From assembly GCA_002989075.1 (NCBI GenBank), contig PSQN01000004.1, positions 496,001 to 560,000 of the forward strand: DNA of 64,000 nucleotides, written 5' to 3'. A model generated the notes under the pieces. It saw nothing but the letters and a program-made list of their open reading frames with translations. It was not told the DNA's origin and ran no database searches. The translations under genes and the position numbers were made by a program. Numbering within the stretch: the stretch's first letter is position 1; each line of letters starts with the position of its first letter. Below are positions 10,684 to 22,803 of this stretch, piece by piece. The stretch comes from Arthonia radiata (Eukaryota; Ascomycota; Arthoniomycetes; Arthoniales; Arthoniaceae).

Positions 10684-11510
10684 GCCTGCTTTGTTCCCCA
10701 GCGTTGTCCAATTTGTCGTGCTTTCTTGGAGCAGACCCAGCGCGACTTGTCACGGTGTTGTGGGAGAGGGCGGACAAGGCATGATAAGGTCGCAGAGGGG
10801 GTCCGCGATGGCTGAGACCCGCCCACGGTAGCCATGTTGAGGCGCAATACATAACATGCAATGTCCTTTGATTGCGGCTTGTCCAGATAGGACGAAAGCT
10901 GGGGCGGAGGACGCAGAGTTTGAAGTTTCTGGCCAACGCACGTGTCGAGAGAGACAAGCGATTGGCGAGGGAACGCAATGGGGCCGCGACCCGCCTCCTC
11001 TGCCGCACTGGTTTGTCACGCTAGATGCAAACTAGCAAACGCCTCTAATGATCAAACAGCAGCGACTTCAACCTTAGCTGAGCCTTTTGCTTTCAAAGGC
11101 GGTATCCTGGCGTCTCCTCGAATGCAGTGTGAACCCAGACGCCCAGGCCGTTGAACGATACCAGCAACCTTTTGAGCATCTCACTTTGGGTCCGAGTCGA
11201 ACCAACAACGGAGTCGGTAAAGTACTGCCGAGGCTTAGTTGTGGTTTATTCAACTTGTTTCAGATTTGCTGGCGCCGCTATTTTGAGCGTAAAATAGATC
11301 AGCTTTGACAGGGGTCAACAGTAATCGACCTATCCATCGTGCAAAGCTCCAATTTGGGTCTGTTCTTACGCTTCCATGCTGCGCGCGCGGTGCAGGCTTT
11401 TTGGGGATCGTCCGCAGCGTCGCGGTTTTCGCGTTACTTCTTGTTGCTGTCATTGCTGTTCTATACTCGTAATCGGTGGCGTATGCGCACTCATGATCGC
11501 CGCTTTCGCT
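10684..11510. other. Intergenic, about 0.8 kb; may hold a 5' exon of the ABC gene
   Basis: The frame of the ABC first exon stays open upstream to about 10750 and reads ESTTNWTTLGNKAG before the ATG, which looks coding. I could not find a signal-peptide exon with a good donor. Otherwise nothing recognised. Confidence 0.35.
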
Positions 11511-14209
11511 TCACTCTTCCTCACCATCCACGTCTGCATCAGCGGGAGGTCTGGTGCCATCGACGAGCGGCTTGCGTTCTTCTTGCTGTCTCCAGATTCC
11601 AGCAAGATAGTCGCTCGTAGTGGCTTCTTCGATGCTCTTGTCTTCTCGAATCTTCAGAAATCTCGGGAAACGCGTGCTCAGCCCACGCTCGTCGCTCACA
11701 AGCCCAATGGCTGCAGTATACGTCGGGCTGAGCGTAATATCCGCGTATTGGATCTCCCAAACTTCTTGCGGCTCAAACCACACATCTGGCTCGCCGGCGT
11801 ATTCGACGTAGCCGGGTCTCGGTATGACGTTGTCACTGTCTTCGCTGTACTTTTCCTTGTTGGCTTTGTAAAAGGCGTCTGTAAAGCCCGATATGCACTT
11901 CGTAACAGCCTCCAAGGAGCCGCTCTCAGGGTTTCGAACTGCTAGAAGGATTGGCGACCACCACGCGTTCTTCCGCCCTTGGCCGTGCCAGCCTCCAATG
12001 GGCACCAAGTCCAGCGTGTCTGATGAAGCAGCGTAGTCTTTCTTGACCTTGAGCCAGCTATCGCTCCGTTTGTCTGGCTCATATGTTGCGAGCAGAGCTT
12101 TGCGGCGGCTGCCTGCTTTCTCCTCGGCATCCACGTTTGTCCCTTCCTTGCTCGCCTTCGATGGTTTTGATTTTGCACCTTTGCGGGTTTTCGTTTTCGA
12201 CGGCGTTGGAGGGGCTGCAACAGCTGCCCCTCCCGTGCCATTGCCATTCGCTTGATGCTCGTCCGTAGGTTCAGTGATAACAAGATTGTCCATAACCTTG
12301 ACCATGATGCCTTCGCATTTGATGTCTGTAGCGCTTTTGAAGAACTCCAGGACTGTCTCCGAGTCATTTGAGGTGGCATCTACGCTCTTCACCCACGTGA
12401 ACTTGTTCGGTATCTGGACGAAAAGGTTGCGCAGTAGCTCCCGTCTGTCACGGAACGATCTGCTCAGCATCTCTTCCCCATTCAAATACATCAAATCGAA
12501 CGCAAACAAACACACACCCACTTTGATGCTTCCAATATCCACGTCTTTGCGCGCACGGTTCGTCAAGGTCTGAAACGTTTTCAGTTCGCCAGTCTCATGA
12601 TCTACAGCCACAACTTCACCCTCTATGATGAAGCTGCTCACACCCTCGCCGCGGATCTGCGGGACAAGCGCTACTAGATCGGGATACTTTTCGGTCATGA
12701 CTTCGAGATGCCGTGAAAAGATCGATACCTTGCCGTTCGAGTCACAATGTACTTGCGCCCGCTGGCCGTCGTACTTGTACTCACAACTAAAATCTCGGCC
12801 CTGTAGTTTCGTGATCATGTCGCCGAGATCTCGAGTGATGTTGCCCAGCATAGGCCGAAGCGGAATGTGGAGGCTCAGACCGCATCGCACCAGCAGCTCA
12901 TCACAGACACCTATCTCAAGCAGAGTCGGCACGAGATCGTTGTAGTTGGGTCGTCGCGCAAAGCAAGCTTTGACAATCTCTTCGCTATGCGACCATACCT
13001 CAGCGAGCTGGTCCTTCTTCATGGTCGCCAGCTGCTTGCGGTCCTTGGTGTCGAAAGATGCATTTTGCGGGTTTGACAAGAGGAAGGCTCTTGAAAGCGC
13101 GATGAGCATCGTCGTTTTGACGGCACCGATGCGCAGATGCTGCACCAACGTGCGGACGATGTATCGACTCTCCTCGGCACCCCGCGCATCTTGTACAAGC
13201 TTCTCGACGATGCGCTGCTTGGCTTCCTGTGACCCTTGACCCTTGCTGTTTGCAATCTTCACCAGTGACTCAAAGACGCCGGGTATGCTCAATGGCTGTG
13301 GCTTGCGCAGAGTCAGGCTCTGTCTTTTCTTTGCTTCGAATGCGACGTCCCCGGCATCACCGTGTTTGTTGTAGAGAGTCTTCAGCCCGCTGCTATCTAG
13401 CCCGCATACTTTCTTCAGAGCTTTTGAGATCGAGGAGCCTCCTAGGCCAAGTTCGAGGTCGATGTAGGGCGGAGAAATTGCGTTTGTCGCTAGCCATACG
13501 GCAGGTAGCAGGCTCTCCGGGTCTGCTTCGATCAGTGTGCGAAGTAGGTTGACGAGATTGTCCACAATCTTGATGCGGCTTTGCGTTTGATTGACAAGAA
13601 CAAAGCAATGTGCAAGGAGGGCGTATGTGGCACGTCCACCTTCTCGGGCCCATTGCTCCTTCAGCTCTGGGATGTACACAGCGGGATCAAACGTGAGCGG
13701 GCTTTGATCGAAGTTAACTGTTGAGGTGATGGTATCTTCAGTGGCTGCGGCAGATTGCAATGACAAAGTATGCTTGCCAAAGGTTGGGTGTCTCGACTGC
13801 TGCTGAACGACCTCTATGCTCGCTTCCGCGCTGCGCTCTGCTGTCGATGCTGGCTCGTACGACGTCTCCCCATCCTGCGATGCCGCAGGTATGGGAATGA
13901 ATGGCTCATCACGTTGTACTCTGTCTTCAATGGGTGCTGGATCCGCATCCAATTGATTCCATTCTAGTTGAAGCCTTCTGGCAAGCTGTTCATCACTCAG
14001 ATCCTCCGCGGCGTCGGCGTCCGCTTGTGACAACGGCTGCCCAATGGAAGGGTTCTCATTGACCTTGGCCTTTGAGCCTGATACGCATCAGCCACTGACA
14101 CCTGAGTTACCATGATCGTATCCCTACCAAAGAAGAAATCCAGACTCTTCGACTGCTTCGAGGGTACGGCATCTTTGTTCGTCTTTCGCCGCTTGGCGGG
14201 ACTGTTCAT
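11511..14209 (-). CDS. CDC9: DNA ligase I (ATP-dependent), with PIP box
   Basis: Exons 14209-14128 and 14077-11511, 50-bp intron (GTAGGG to TATCAG, branch GCTGAT), 882 residues. It seals nicks in Okazaki fragments and excision repair. The first exon encodes a PCNA-binding box, QSKSLDFFF (residues 19-27), after a basic NSPAKRRK stretch that suits nuclear import. Next come the DNA-binding domain (about 150-400), the nucleotidyltransferase domain with the active-site lysine in EYKYDGQR near residue 460, and the OB-fold ending in RFPRFLKIREDK. A Lys-rich insert (TPSKTKTRKGAK) sits inside the catalytic region, as in many filamentous fungi. Without splicing, the PIP box would be lost. No mitochondrial presequence is visible. 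Confidence 0.95.
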
Positions 14210-14849
14210 GTTATCGACTGCGAGGCATATCTGCGCATAGGAACAATGAGTGCTGAGTGGCAGCGTAAGCCAACAGTCAATCCATGGTTCCTACATTGGA
14301 TGCGAAGCAAACAGAGCGACAATCGCGGCACGGTGGCACCTCACCTCAAATGACATATTTTACAACAGCAACGCGTCGAATTCACCACCGATTTCTATCT
14401 CGAGATCGACCGTCTATCCAAATTAGGAAGGAAGATATTTACCTCGGCTCTTGATCAAGCGAGGATTAACCTGCTGCAATGATATTGAAGCCGACACTGC
14501 TGGATTAGACGCCTAATGTGAGGGCAAAGTGCTTCACATATCAATATGTGGCTGAATCGAACCCTAGCTGCAAGCCATGGCGTGAGAGACATCTCATGTG
14601 TTTCTGTGCTAACCTCCATCTGCACATCACACGTCATGCTGAAGATATGGTATCGGTAACCGGCTTCCAAGCATGCTCCGTTCGCACTGCAATACGATGA
14701 ACTGCTGTAATAGCTATCTAGCACACTTGATGTGCATATACTGAGCAACACTGAAGACTCGGTATGGCCTTGAGGAGTACTATCCAGGACCACGCTAGCA
14801 ATATCTGAATCTTAAATTGGCAAGTGAACAAAACCCGGACTTGGCTTCC
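14210..14849. other. Intergenic, about 0.6 kb
   Basis: DNA ligase promoter and 3' flank of the F-box-like gene. No gene recognised. Confidence 0.5.
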
Positions 14850-16019
14850 TCACGGGCCGATGGAATTCTCTAGAATACGCCAAATACGTATCCGATTCCA
14901 CACGCCGTTTGGAAGTTGAAGCGATAGATCGTCATCTAAGAACGGCGATCCGTTCAGAAGCTTTCTCATCAGTAGTTCCCAATTTGGAATCCAACCTTCC
15001 TTTACGCGACTTTCGAGGGCTCTGTTCGAGGGAACATTAGCATGTACACATTCACGTGGAAGGTACTGGCGGACGATGAGCTTTCTCTTGACGGCCTCGC
15101 TGCTCTATCTCTCACTGGTATGCACGGGAAAGTCTTACTTGAGTTTTCTTTGGTCAAGATCCCATAGCCATGGTGGAGGTGTTAGCCCTGTGAGCATGTG
15201 ACGCCATACCGCTTGCGAAAGAGAGGAGTCGCACTTCACAGACATATCATTGGGAGCCTCACACAGCTCTGCGCCGATTTGGCTCTGCAGCTCGAAAGGT
15301 AGATCTTGTGTCCTCCCACAGAAAGGTGATCTGGATGCTGGTGGGCAACAAGCGTACAGATCTCTGTCGACAAGCTCAACGTTGCTCCACAAGAACTGGG
15401 TAAGATCGGACCTCCCCTCAGGACTTGAAAGGTGGCAATTGCCGGCAAAAGTAGGTTGCCTGTCGAGCCGTTGAAACCAATCTGCTAGTAGGAAGGTGTC
15501 GGAGGCGTCTTCGAATATAATTTCATTCCTCTTCACTCTTATAGACCGCTGGACGTAATTTCTTTTCCTTGCGGCTTCGGAAGGACCAAGGTGTTTGTGA
15601 AACCGGCCTGCAAGATCCAAGCAACATTGATGTATAGGCAAGTGGACCTCCATGGAATCTCTGAATCTCAGTGCTGTCAAGTGGCAGCCAGACACCGGTA
15701 CAGAAAAAGTCGTGCCATAGGAAGCTTCAGCGCGAGTGATGCCACCACGACGTGATAAACGATGTCTTTGAGATGTACCACGTTTGCTGTTTTGGAGTTC
15801 TGCAACTTCTAAAGGGTCCCCGTCTATCAACGGGATAGCGAGATCCAGACGAAGATCAGAGCAAGGTGGGGTGGTGAACTTAGGCAAACGTTCGGGGTTC
15901 CATTCGAATGTAAAGAAGCTTGCCTTGCTAAGCCAAGAACGACTGTCAAAGGGCCCGACATTGTTCACGAAGATAGCCCCACAAAGAAAGCACGCGCATT
16001 TCATCGGCGGCTGGGCCAT
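14850..16019 (-). CDS. F-box-like fungal protein, function unknown
   Basis: Exon 1 runs 16019-15139 and begins at a methionine followed by a Cys-rich start (KCACFLCG), typical of a large fungal family with an N-terminal zinc-knuckle-like motif. An F-box-like stretch, DLPFELQSQIGAEL, lies near residue 240. A second coding segment, 15099-14850, clearly continues the protein (NWELLMRKLLNGS, then LPNGVWNRIRIWRIL). The join that keeps phase uses GTAAGA and GAGCAG only 39 bp apart, short for this genome, so the boundary or the gene's integrity is uncertain. With that join the product is 376 residues. Members of this family are expanded in filamentous fungi and poorly characterised; ubiquitin-ligase adaptor is a guess. 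Confidence 0.6.
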
Positions 16020-16809
16020 TTTGTGCAGTGCATACAACGCAGCAGCAGCGCGCCGACCTAGTTTTGGACATCATGATGATGGACGGCTTTGAAAACGTAT
16101 ACTTACGTGGACATTGATTTGAGATATGCCTTATAACACCTCAAGCGCCGTATTGGGATAGCTGCGGACCGCGTTTATGACCAAGTCGAGTTGCCTATTG
16201 CATGGACAGGAGTCATTGTGCGATTATTATTGGCCTCTGGACACAGATACTTGTTAATGCGGCCCTATGGTCATAACAAGTGGTGAGACCCAAGCGACTG
16301 GCAGGCGGTTTCTGCGACGATCCGCACTTGCCGAAGTACACAAGTCAAATCAAAAGCCAAGAATATCATATTGTCCAGCTGGTCTTTCAAATAAGCGCGG
16401 GCCCGTGATGCTGTGCGAGAGTGCGAGGATCGTGGATAGGGGCCAAGAGAAGATGAAACGAAGGAGCCAAGTGATCGTGGAAAAAGGCGTGCCAAGCATC
16501 CTTGTTGCCTGATATCTGAGGCGGGATTTTGAATATCCGTCTCTGAGCCGCTACCACCTCGCTCTGTCTCTCCAAAAGCATCACCCTCACCTCGGCACCT
16601 TCATCGACGGCTTCTTGTATCCAGCCGAGAACAATTGCTATCAGAGCCAACCTTTAGCCGGCGTCATCTCGCGAGCAAAGACGCGCACATCTGCCACTTG
16701 CCGCCTTTGAATAGGTCAACCACAATAGCATTCATATTGGGCCACAGAACCCCGAAAGGGCGTGAGGTGGTTTAAACATATCAGCGAGCTCGCATAGCCG
16801 TCGCGCGCC
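16020..16809. other. Intergenic, about 0.8 kb
   Basis: Divergent promoter region between the F-box-like gene and TAF5. Short open frames only. Confidence 0.5.
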
Positions 16810-19471
16810 ATGTCTGGCACCGCCCAGGCTGGCCCGGCGGCAATGCCCGCCAGGACCAACTCGGGCGTGGCGATGCCGTCGAACGCCTCTTCGACGAGCA
16901 ACGCAGGAGGTCAAGGCGGCCAAGGTCAAAACTTGAATCAGATTGTAGGTACTAGCATCTCATGCATGTGACCAGAAGTTCCCTCCAAGTCTCAAACCCT
17001 GGAAGGTGCGACTGGATGGGAGTTCAAGCGCTTTCCTGACCAACACTTGTCTCTTCGAGCTCTCTAGAGAACTATAGACATGCGCTGTGCTCTTCAGGTA
17101 AAAGTTATAGGCAAGCAGCTTCGCTTGTTACCGCGCCCTTCCGTTCTCGACCAAATAGCTTCTCTTTCCACATCGTAAGCCGCCACGACCATCGTTTCGC
17201 GCGAGTCGTTCCAAGTCGTTCACATCGGGTCACCACGTCTGCACTTGCACGATGGGCAACCTCGGGCACAACCGATCCGACCTCATTGACACGCGCGATA
17301 ATAACGCCGTTGTACGAACTCATCTACTGCATTGAAGACCCAGATCTTAAGCGAGCAAGCTGACTTTTGAGCAACAGGTCATCGACTATCTGTCGAAGAA
17401 GGGATATGCTCAGACAGAAGCAACGCTGCGGCGCGAAATGAGTCGGGTCGACAATCAGGGTCGTCCGCTCATCGAACGCGCAGAGGACCTCGGCGGGAAG
17501 ATGTTCTTCACAGCATTTACGCTCCTCACGCAATGGATCGAAGACAACCTTGAGGTCTACAAAGCCGAACTAGAACGACTGAAATGGCCGGTCTTTGTCT
17601 ACTCCTTTTTGCGTCTTGTTGCAGACAACTTCCCAGAGCTTGCGGACCAATTCTTCAGTACTTACGAGTCGACTTTCCAGAGAGATCATGCTGCCGACGT
17701 TCGTGCACTAAAGTTGGTCAAACATTCAGAACATCTGCAAGACAACGAGACCGCGAAAATATACCGCAACAACCGTTACCGGTTGACCTTTGTGGAGATG
17801 ACGCATTTCTCTTTACTGACATTCCTGGAGAACAAGGCGCGTGCGGGAGGCTCGGTGATCAAGGAATTACTATCAACCCATATGCATATTGTCACAGTGG
17901 ATCGAGCTGCAACAGCCGACCGATCATTCGCATCTGTGCTTGCCCGCCAAGGCATGACCGAAGCACTACCAGAGGAGGATGAGGGCATACCCGGGCACAA
18001 CCCTGGTTCAGCAAACACTGATCGCAGTGCGCCTCCCGTGCTGACTAGGCTGAATCTTGGGCCGCTACCGATGGATTCCGAAGCTGTCGGGGACCTCCGC
18101 GACGAGCTCGAAGATGCTGACGCAAGCGCCCCTCCAGCGCTCGGCCAGCCGTCACTGATCGATGAATTGGACAAGAAGATCAAGCGTGAATCATCAGAAG
18201 ATGCGCCGCAGAGGGACACACTGCCATTACCAAAGCCATTAGCGCGAGATATCTCTGTCGACGTCCAGCGCATCAAGGAGCACCGAGATAGATTCCAACT
18301 GCCGGCGAGAGGCTCTGCGCCCGTAGGGTCGGGACCGGGCGTAAGCGTGACGATGTTCACGTTTCACAACACGTTTGACAGTGTGAACTGCATCAACTTC
18401 AGTTGTGACAACGAACTGGTAGCGGCCGGCACGGCAGAGTCTTATGCTCGAGTATGGACCATGTCGGGTGATCCTCTGCCGTCTCTCGACCCCAACGCGG
18501 AAGTCAAACCTGCAAGTCGGCGACTCATTGGGCACTCCGGTCCGATCTATGATCTGTCATTCTGCCCTAATCCGATGCCGCTGCCTTCGTCGATGGTCAA
18601 CGGCATGAGCAACAGTGTCACATATAACAACCCCGGCGCCCATCACCTATTGCTGACCTGCTCAGCTGACGGCAATATTCGTTTGTGGTCCCTTGCGACG
18701 TACTCGACACTTTGCATCTACGGAGCGCATACACACCCGGTATGGGCGGTCCAGTGGTCGCCTCACGGTCACTACTTTGCCAGTGCTTCCGCAGACCGCA
18801 CTGCCCGATTGTGGTCAACTGAGCATGTCGCTCCTCTGCGTATTTTTGCTGGCCATGATTCGGACGTCGAGTCTCTCGCGTGGCATCCCAATGGCTGCTA
18901 TCTCATCACCGCAAGTGCAGATCGCACTGTGAGGATGTGGGATGTTAGCAAAGGCAGCAGCGTGCGGATGTTTACCGGCCACACTAGTGTCATCACCAGC
19001 ATGAGCGTGAGCCCGTTAGGCAAGGTCGTTGCAAGTGCAGACGATCGTGGCATGATCTTCTTATGGGATCTAGAGACTGGTAGGCGTACGAAGATTCTGA
19101 AAGGGCACGGTCGAGGAGGCATCTGGTCCCTGTCGTGGTCAGTCGAGGGTACCGTTCTCGTCAGCGGCGGTGCAGACGCAACGGTGCGTGTCTGGGATGC
19201 AGTGTCGCCGTCCTCATCAGCAGACGGCACGGGGCCTGGAAGTGGAGGACAGCCAGGAGCGATCAAGTCCGAGAACAAAGAAACGAAGAAGTCCACCGTC
19301 GGGCCCGTGGGAGTTGCGGGTAGTGGCGTGCTCAGCAAGAAAGACGACGCCAAGATCAGCCCCGAGCAGATCAGTGCGTTCCCGACGAAGAAAAGCCCAG
19401 TCTATACGGTACGCTTCACGAGCATGAACTTGATTCTAGCGGCTGGATGCTATCTGCCGAATACGAACTAG
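16810..19471 (+). CDS. TAF5: TFIID subunit TAF5 (WD40)
   Basis: Exons 16810-16944 and 17378-19471, 742 residues; the 433-bp intron (GTAGGT to CAACAG) is long for the window, but the join reads LNQIVIDYLSKKGY, the usual TAF5 LisH motif. TAF5 is a scaffold of TFIID and, in many fungi, of SAGA. The NTD2 domain (about 90-230) includes WIEDNLEVYKAELERLKWPV. The C-terminal half (about 355-640) has WD40 repeats with GH and WD pairs such as SADRTARLWS and SADRTVRMWD. A low-complexity insert precedes the last strand, and the protein ends LILAAGCYL, the normal family end. The first exon is Gly/Gln-rich. Confidence 0.95.
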
Positions 19472-20105
19472 GAGTCCGATTCGAAGATGGCACCGTGGCG
19501 AGTGCCGCCCCCGACGGCTGTGAGGTGGTCATTATTTCCGGAATTTTGATACCCTCTCGTCGTTGAAGGTGAAGTGCATTACTCCCTAGAGTAGTTAATA
19601 GGATGCGGGCTTGGTATCATCCCGTGGTCTTGTACCATATCTAATTAGGCTGGAACGAGGCCAATACGGCTGTCAAGAACACATCGATACAATGCCCACT
19701 TTACTTTCCATACGTCTATCACCTTACGCATTTTGATACACGCAAGGTTCCATTACTCTCCAGATTAATCCGTGCGTCTAGCTTATCCACCATCGACCAT
19801 ATCCACCACCAGTCCATAAGAGCGTTCCGTTTTTGGTCAAGCGTTGCGTCGGTCACATATGACCCGGACTCCGTGCATCGCATCTTCACGCAACGCATCC
19901 ATACAATGAGCGCCTTCCCAATCTTCACACGCCCTCTCTTACTCTGCTATACAAAGAAACAGCGACAGCACCACCACCGTGTGCCACACGCAGTCTGAAC
20001 ATAACCATGACGCCCTAACCCTCCAGATCAACATAAAGCCACCCCTCCTCACTCCCCCTCAAAGCGCGCCCTCAAATCCCACCTCGACAACCACCCACCC
20101 TAACA
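19472..20105. other. Intergenic, about 0.6 kb
   Basis: TAF5 3' flank and VPS51 promoter, the latter strongly C-rich on the plus strand just before the start codon. No gene recognised. Confidence 0.5.
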
Positions 20106-20963
20106 ATGACAACCATCACGCCCCGCTCACCTACCGTCCACTCGCCCCACTCAAGCACCACCCCCTCCACCCGCTCCTCCCTCTCCCTCGACCGCGCGCC
20201 CCGCCGCAACCGCTCAGCGCTGCGAGACTACTACAACCTCCCCATCTTACCCTCCAACTTACCACCCACCAACACCCCCTCCACCCTCTTCAACCCCCCC
20301 ACGCCGCCAACTCCCCACACCCCCACCGCCGCCGAACTCGGGCACAGCCCCTATGACGCCCCCGACTTCAACGCCGAGGCCTATGTCACAACCTTACTGA
20401 AAGAAGAGGGACTAGCGAAGGTTATGAAGACGGAGGCAGAGCTGCTGAGTGAGATCCGCGGGCTAGATGGGGAGCGGAAAGCGCTGGTTTATGATAATTA
20501 TAGTAAGCTCATTGGGGCGACCGCGACGATTGGGAGGGTGAGGGAGATGCTTGAGGTGGAGGCTTTGACGGGGAGGGGAGAGGAGGGGGTTGGGCGGGGT
20601 GTAGGGGATGGGATCATGGGGAGCGAAGGAAAGGGTGCAGTGGATGGAAAGGGGAAATTGGAGGAGCTTGTTGGGAGGGTGGTGAGTGTTGCGATGGAGG
20701 GTCGCGGAGAGAGCTTGACGAGGACCGGGGAGGAGACGCAAACGGGGAAGGATGAGAAGAAAGAAGAGGCGGCGAAACAGAAGGCGAGTGTAAGGTGGGT
20801 GCTCGATACGCCGCGGCGGCTTGAGGAAGCAATGCGAGACGGTAAGAGGGAAGAGGCGCAGTGGGATTGGCAAGAGATTAAGGCTTTGCTCGAGCGCTGG
20901 AGGAACGTCAAGGGTGCAGAAGAGTTGAAGGCGCGGTGTGGAAAGGTTCTTGCTGCTGGGTGA
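20106..20963 (+). CDS. VPS51: GARP complex subunit Vps51
   Basis: 285 residues, one exon. Vps51 is part of the Golgi-associated retrograde tether that receives endosome vesicles. Family blocks: LRDYYNLP at residue 40; DFNAEAYVTTLLKEEGL near 90; then EIRGLDGERKALVYDNYSKL near 120, the Vps51/Exo84-type coiled-coil signature. The start is Ser/Thr/Pro-rich as in other fungi. The middle is Gly/Glu-rich, and the end returns to helix (WQEIKALLERW). The length suits fungal members, which are shorter than the animal protein. The long minus-strand frames here come from its composition. Confidence 0.93.
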   Translation: MTTITPRSPTVHSPHSSTTPSTRSSLSLDRAPRRNRSALRDYYNLPILPSNLPPTNTPSTLFNPPTPPTPHTPTAAELGHSPYDAPDFNAEAYVTTLLKEEGLAKVMKTEAELLSEIRGLDGERKALVYDNYSKLIGATATIGRVREMLEVEALTGRGEEGVGRGVGDGIMGSEGKGAVDGKGKLEELVGRVVSVAMEGRGESLTRTGEETQTGKDEKKEEAAKQKASVRWVLDTPRRLEEAMRDGKREEAQWDWQEIKALLERWRNVKGAEELKARCGKVLAAG

Positions 20964-21262
20964 GAAGAGACTGCTGCCCAACCACATTAACACCATTCAT
21001 ACCAGCACATGGCCCAGGTCTGAGAAAAGCACTTCACGAAAGTGCAGAAAGGCATCACACAATGGCAACACGACCTGTCAGCTACTGTGCAAGTCATTGA
21101 AGAGCTCCAATGGAGCTGTTGTGAGTCAATATAAAATCTATACAACCTTGGACATCCAACTCGCTGGACTTCATCACCCGTACCACGATTTGTGATCAGC
21201 GAACAAACTTATCAACGCCTCAATCGAGAACCGCCATCCCTCCACCCGTCCTGCTGGCGTCC

Positions 21263-22264
21263 TCATCCAAGCATCGGATGATTCTCAATACTATACATCG
21301 AATGCGTCCACGCAGCAGAACCGCACTGCGCCCTCGCCTTCTTCACAAGGCTCCTCCAATCATCCACCTCAATCCCCAGCGCTTCCGGCGCAACCGCCGG
21401 GCCATCTGCGCCCCGCCCAACCCGCAGGCTCACTTGACCAGAAAAGTCTCCATCAATCTCAGCAACATGGCCTAGAATAACGAGCTCCGAAACCTCCTCA
21501 CCCTCCCTACAGAGATGCCAATGCTCACCAGGACCATGGTAATCCGGGATCCCAAAATCGGCCGCGACACGGATCTGGACATTGTGGTTGCACGCATACC
21601 AGCGCAGTGTCTCGATGATCCAGTATATACGGTTGTCTGTCCGGTAGGTGCCCTCGACGTCAACGACGATCTCATCCATCAGGCGGAATGGGAAATGGCG
21701 CATACGCTCCGGTGTCGTTGACACACCACGCGGACCGAACATGGCATCGCGTAGCCGAGCCCTGTGTGTGTTGCTCCCATTGAGCGCGTCAATGATGTGG
21801 CGGGTACCTAGCGGATCGGTGAATTCGACGGCGTCGTAGCCTCTGCGGTGGTTGCGCTTGGGGATGTGAAATGTGACGGATTTTTTGCGGTACAGTAATG
21901 GGTACACTTCATCGCGGATTCTGGTGCTGAGGCAAGGCAGCGTCGCGCGGGCTTGATGGGCGTTAGATGCCGATTGCCAGCCGGGTGGCGGGCGTGATCT
22001 CACCGCGATGGCGGATTGCCAGATATACTCACGAACCTCGGCGGGGAGCGTTCCGAAGATGCCGAGTGGTGTCGGCTTGCGCGAGTGAAGCTTCGGTGCC
22101 GGTGGCGGTGGGTTGAACATTAGCAGTGGCATTGTGATCTGCTGGTCCCGAGCGGGATTCGTGGACTGTCTGACGAGCGACAAACAGCTTTCCATGCCAA
22201 AGGCGAGTGCGCTGCCGAAAGCTGAGGGCATAGCGGACAGAAGAGCCCATGTTTTGATGCGCAT
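21263..22264 (-). CDS. F-box/2EXR-like hypothetical protein
   Basis: 333 residues, one exon. The stretch LGIFGTLPAEVREYIWQSAI near residues 70-90 is the typical start of the fungal F-box/2EXR-like domain, followed by LPCLSTRIRDEVYPLLYRKK, a common continuation (resident alpha-helix, then 'yr.n.f.f'). The rest shows no catalytic motif. The first 60 residues are poorly conserved in such proteins, and the true start could be a later ATG. Genes of this type are numerous and variable in Dothideomycetes and their partners are unknown. It converges on VPS51. Confidence 0.7.
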   Translation of the reverse strand: MRIKTWALLSAMPSAFGSALAFGMESCLSLVRQSTNPARDQQITMPLLMFNPPPPAPKLHSRKPTPLGIFGTLPAEVREYIWQSAIAVRSRPPPGWQSASNAHQARATLPCLSTRIRDEVYPLLYRKKSVTFHIPKRNHRRGYDAVEFTDPLGTRHIIDALNGSNTHRARLRDAMFGPRGVSTTPERMRHFPFRLMDEIVVDVEGTYRTDNRIYWIIETLRWYACNHNVQIRVAADFGIPDYHGPGEHWHLCREGEEVSELVILGHVAEIDGDFSGQVSLRVGRGADGPAVAPEALGIEVDDWRSLVKKARAQCGSAAWTHSMYSIENHPMLG

Positions 22265-22803
22265 GTCTGAGCGGCGTTGTCTGAGCGTTCGTCTCTTGAC
22301 TTCGACTCGACGATTTCGTCTTGTTATAGCGAAACAGACAGAGCAGAGCAGCTATGTGCAGGCGTCGATCAATATTAATCGTGGTTGATGCGGTGTATAT
22401 GAGTCGAGTTGTGAAGGCAACGCGTTTCCGTGGCGACCTCGACACACGACGTGCGAGTCCGTTGTAGGTGACGCACATCAGTAAGAGGCTGTCCAAAGAC
22501 GCAAGGAAAATCTTCTAGAACGGCGCGCTTGCTCGAAGTCCCAGCTGTTCAATTCATCACTTTCTTGAGCATTCAGGTGCTTGGGTTCCCATTTCCCTCA
22601 CCTTTCATTTGCTTGATCCCTCACTTCCTTGACTTCTCAGACTTCGCAGCTTTCCAGTCCTTGGGGATTTCATTTCCTCCATAAAGGTGTCCGTTGAAGA
22701 CACAACAAGCCTGCTTAGAAATCGATGTAGCGCCGCCCATCCATACACTCTGCTATTCGAGTCTCGACAGGCGTCGTACTCAACAACAACCGTCTCAAAA
22801 CAG
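22265..22803. other. Intergenic, about 0.5 kb
   Basis: Between the F-box/2EXR-like gene start and the RMI1 stop, both on the minus strand. Nothing recognised. Confidence 0.5.

Noticed and set aside
11376-11945. Plus-strand open frame of 189 codons
   Set aside because: Mostly overlaps the 3' end of DNA ligase I on the other strand and has no independent support.
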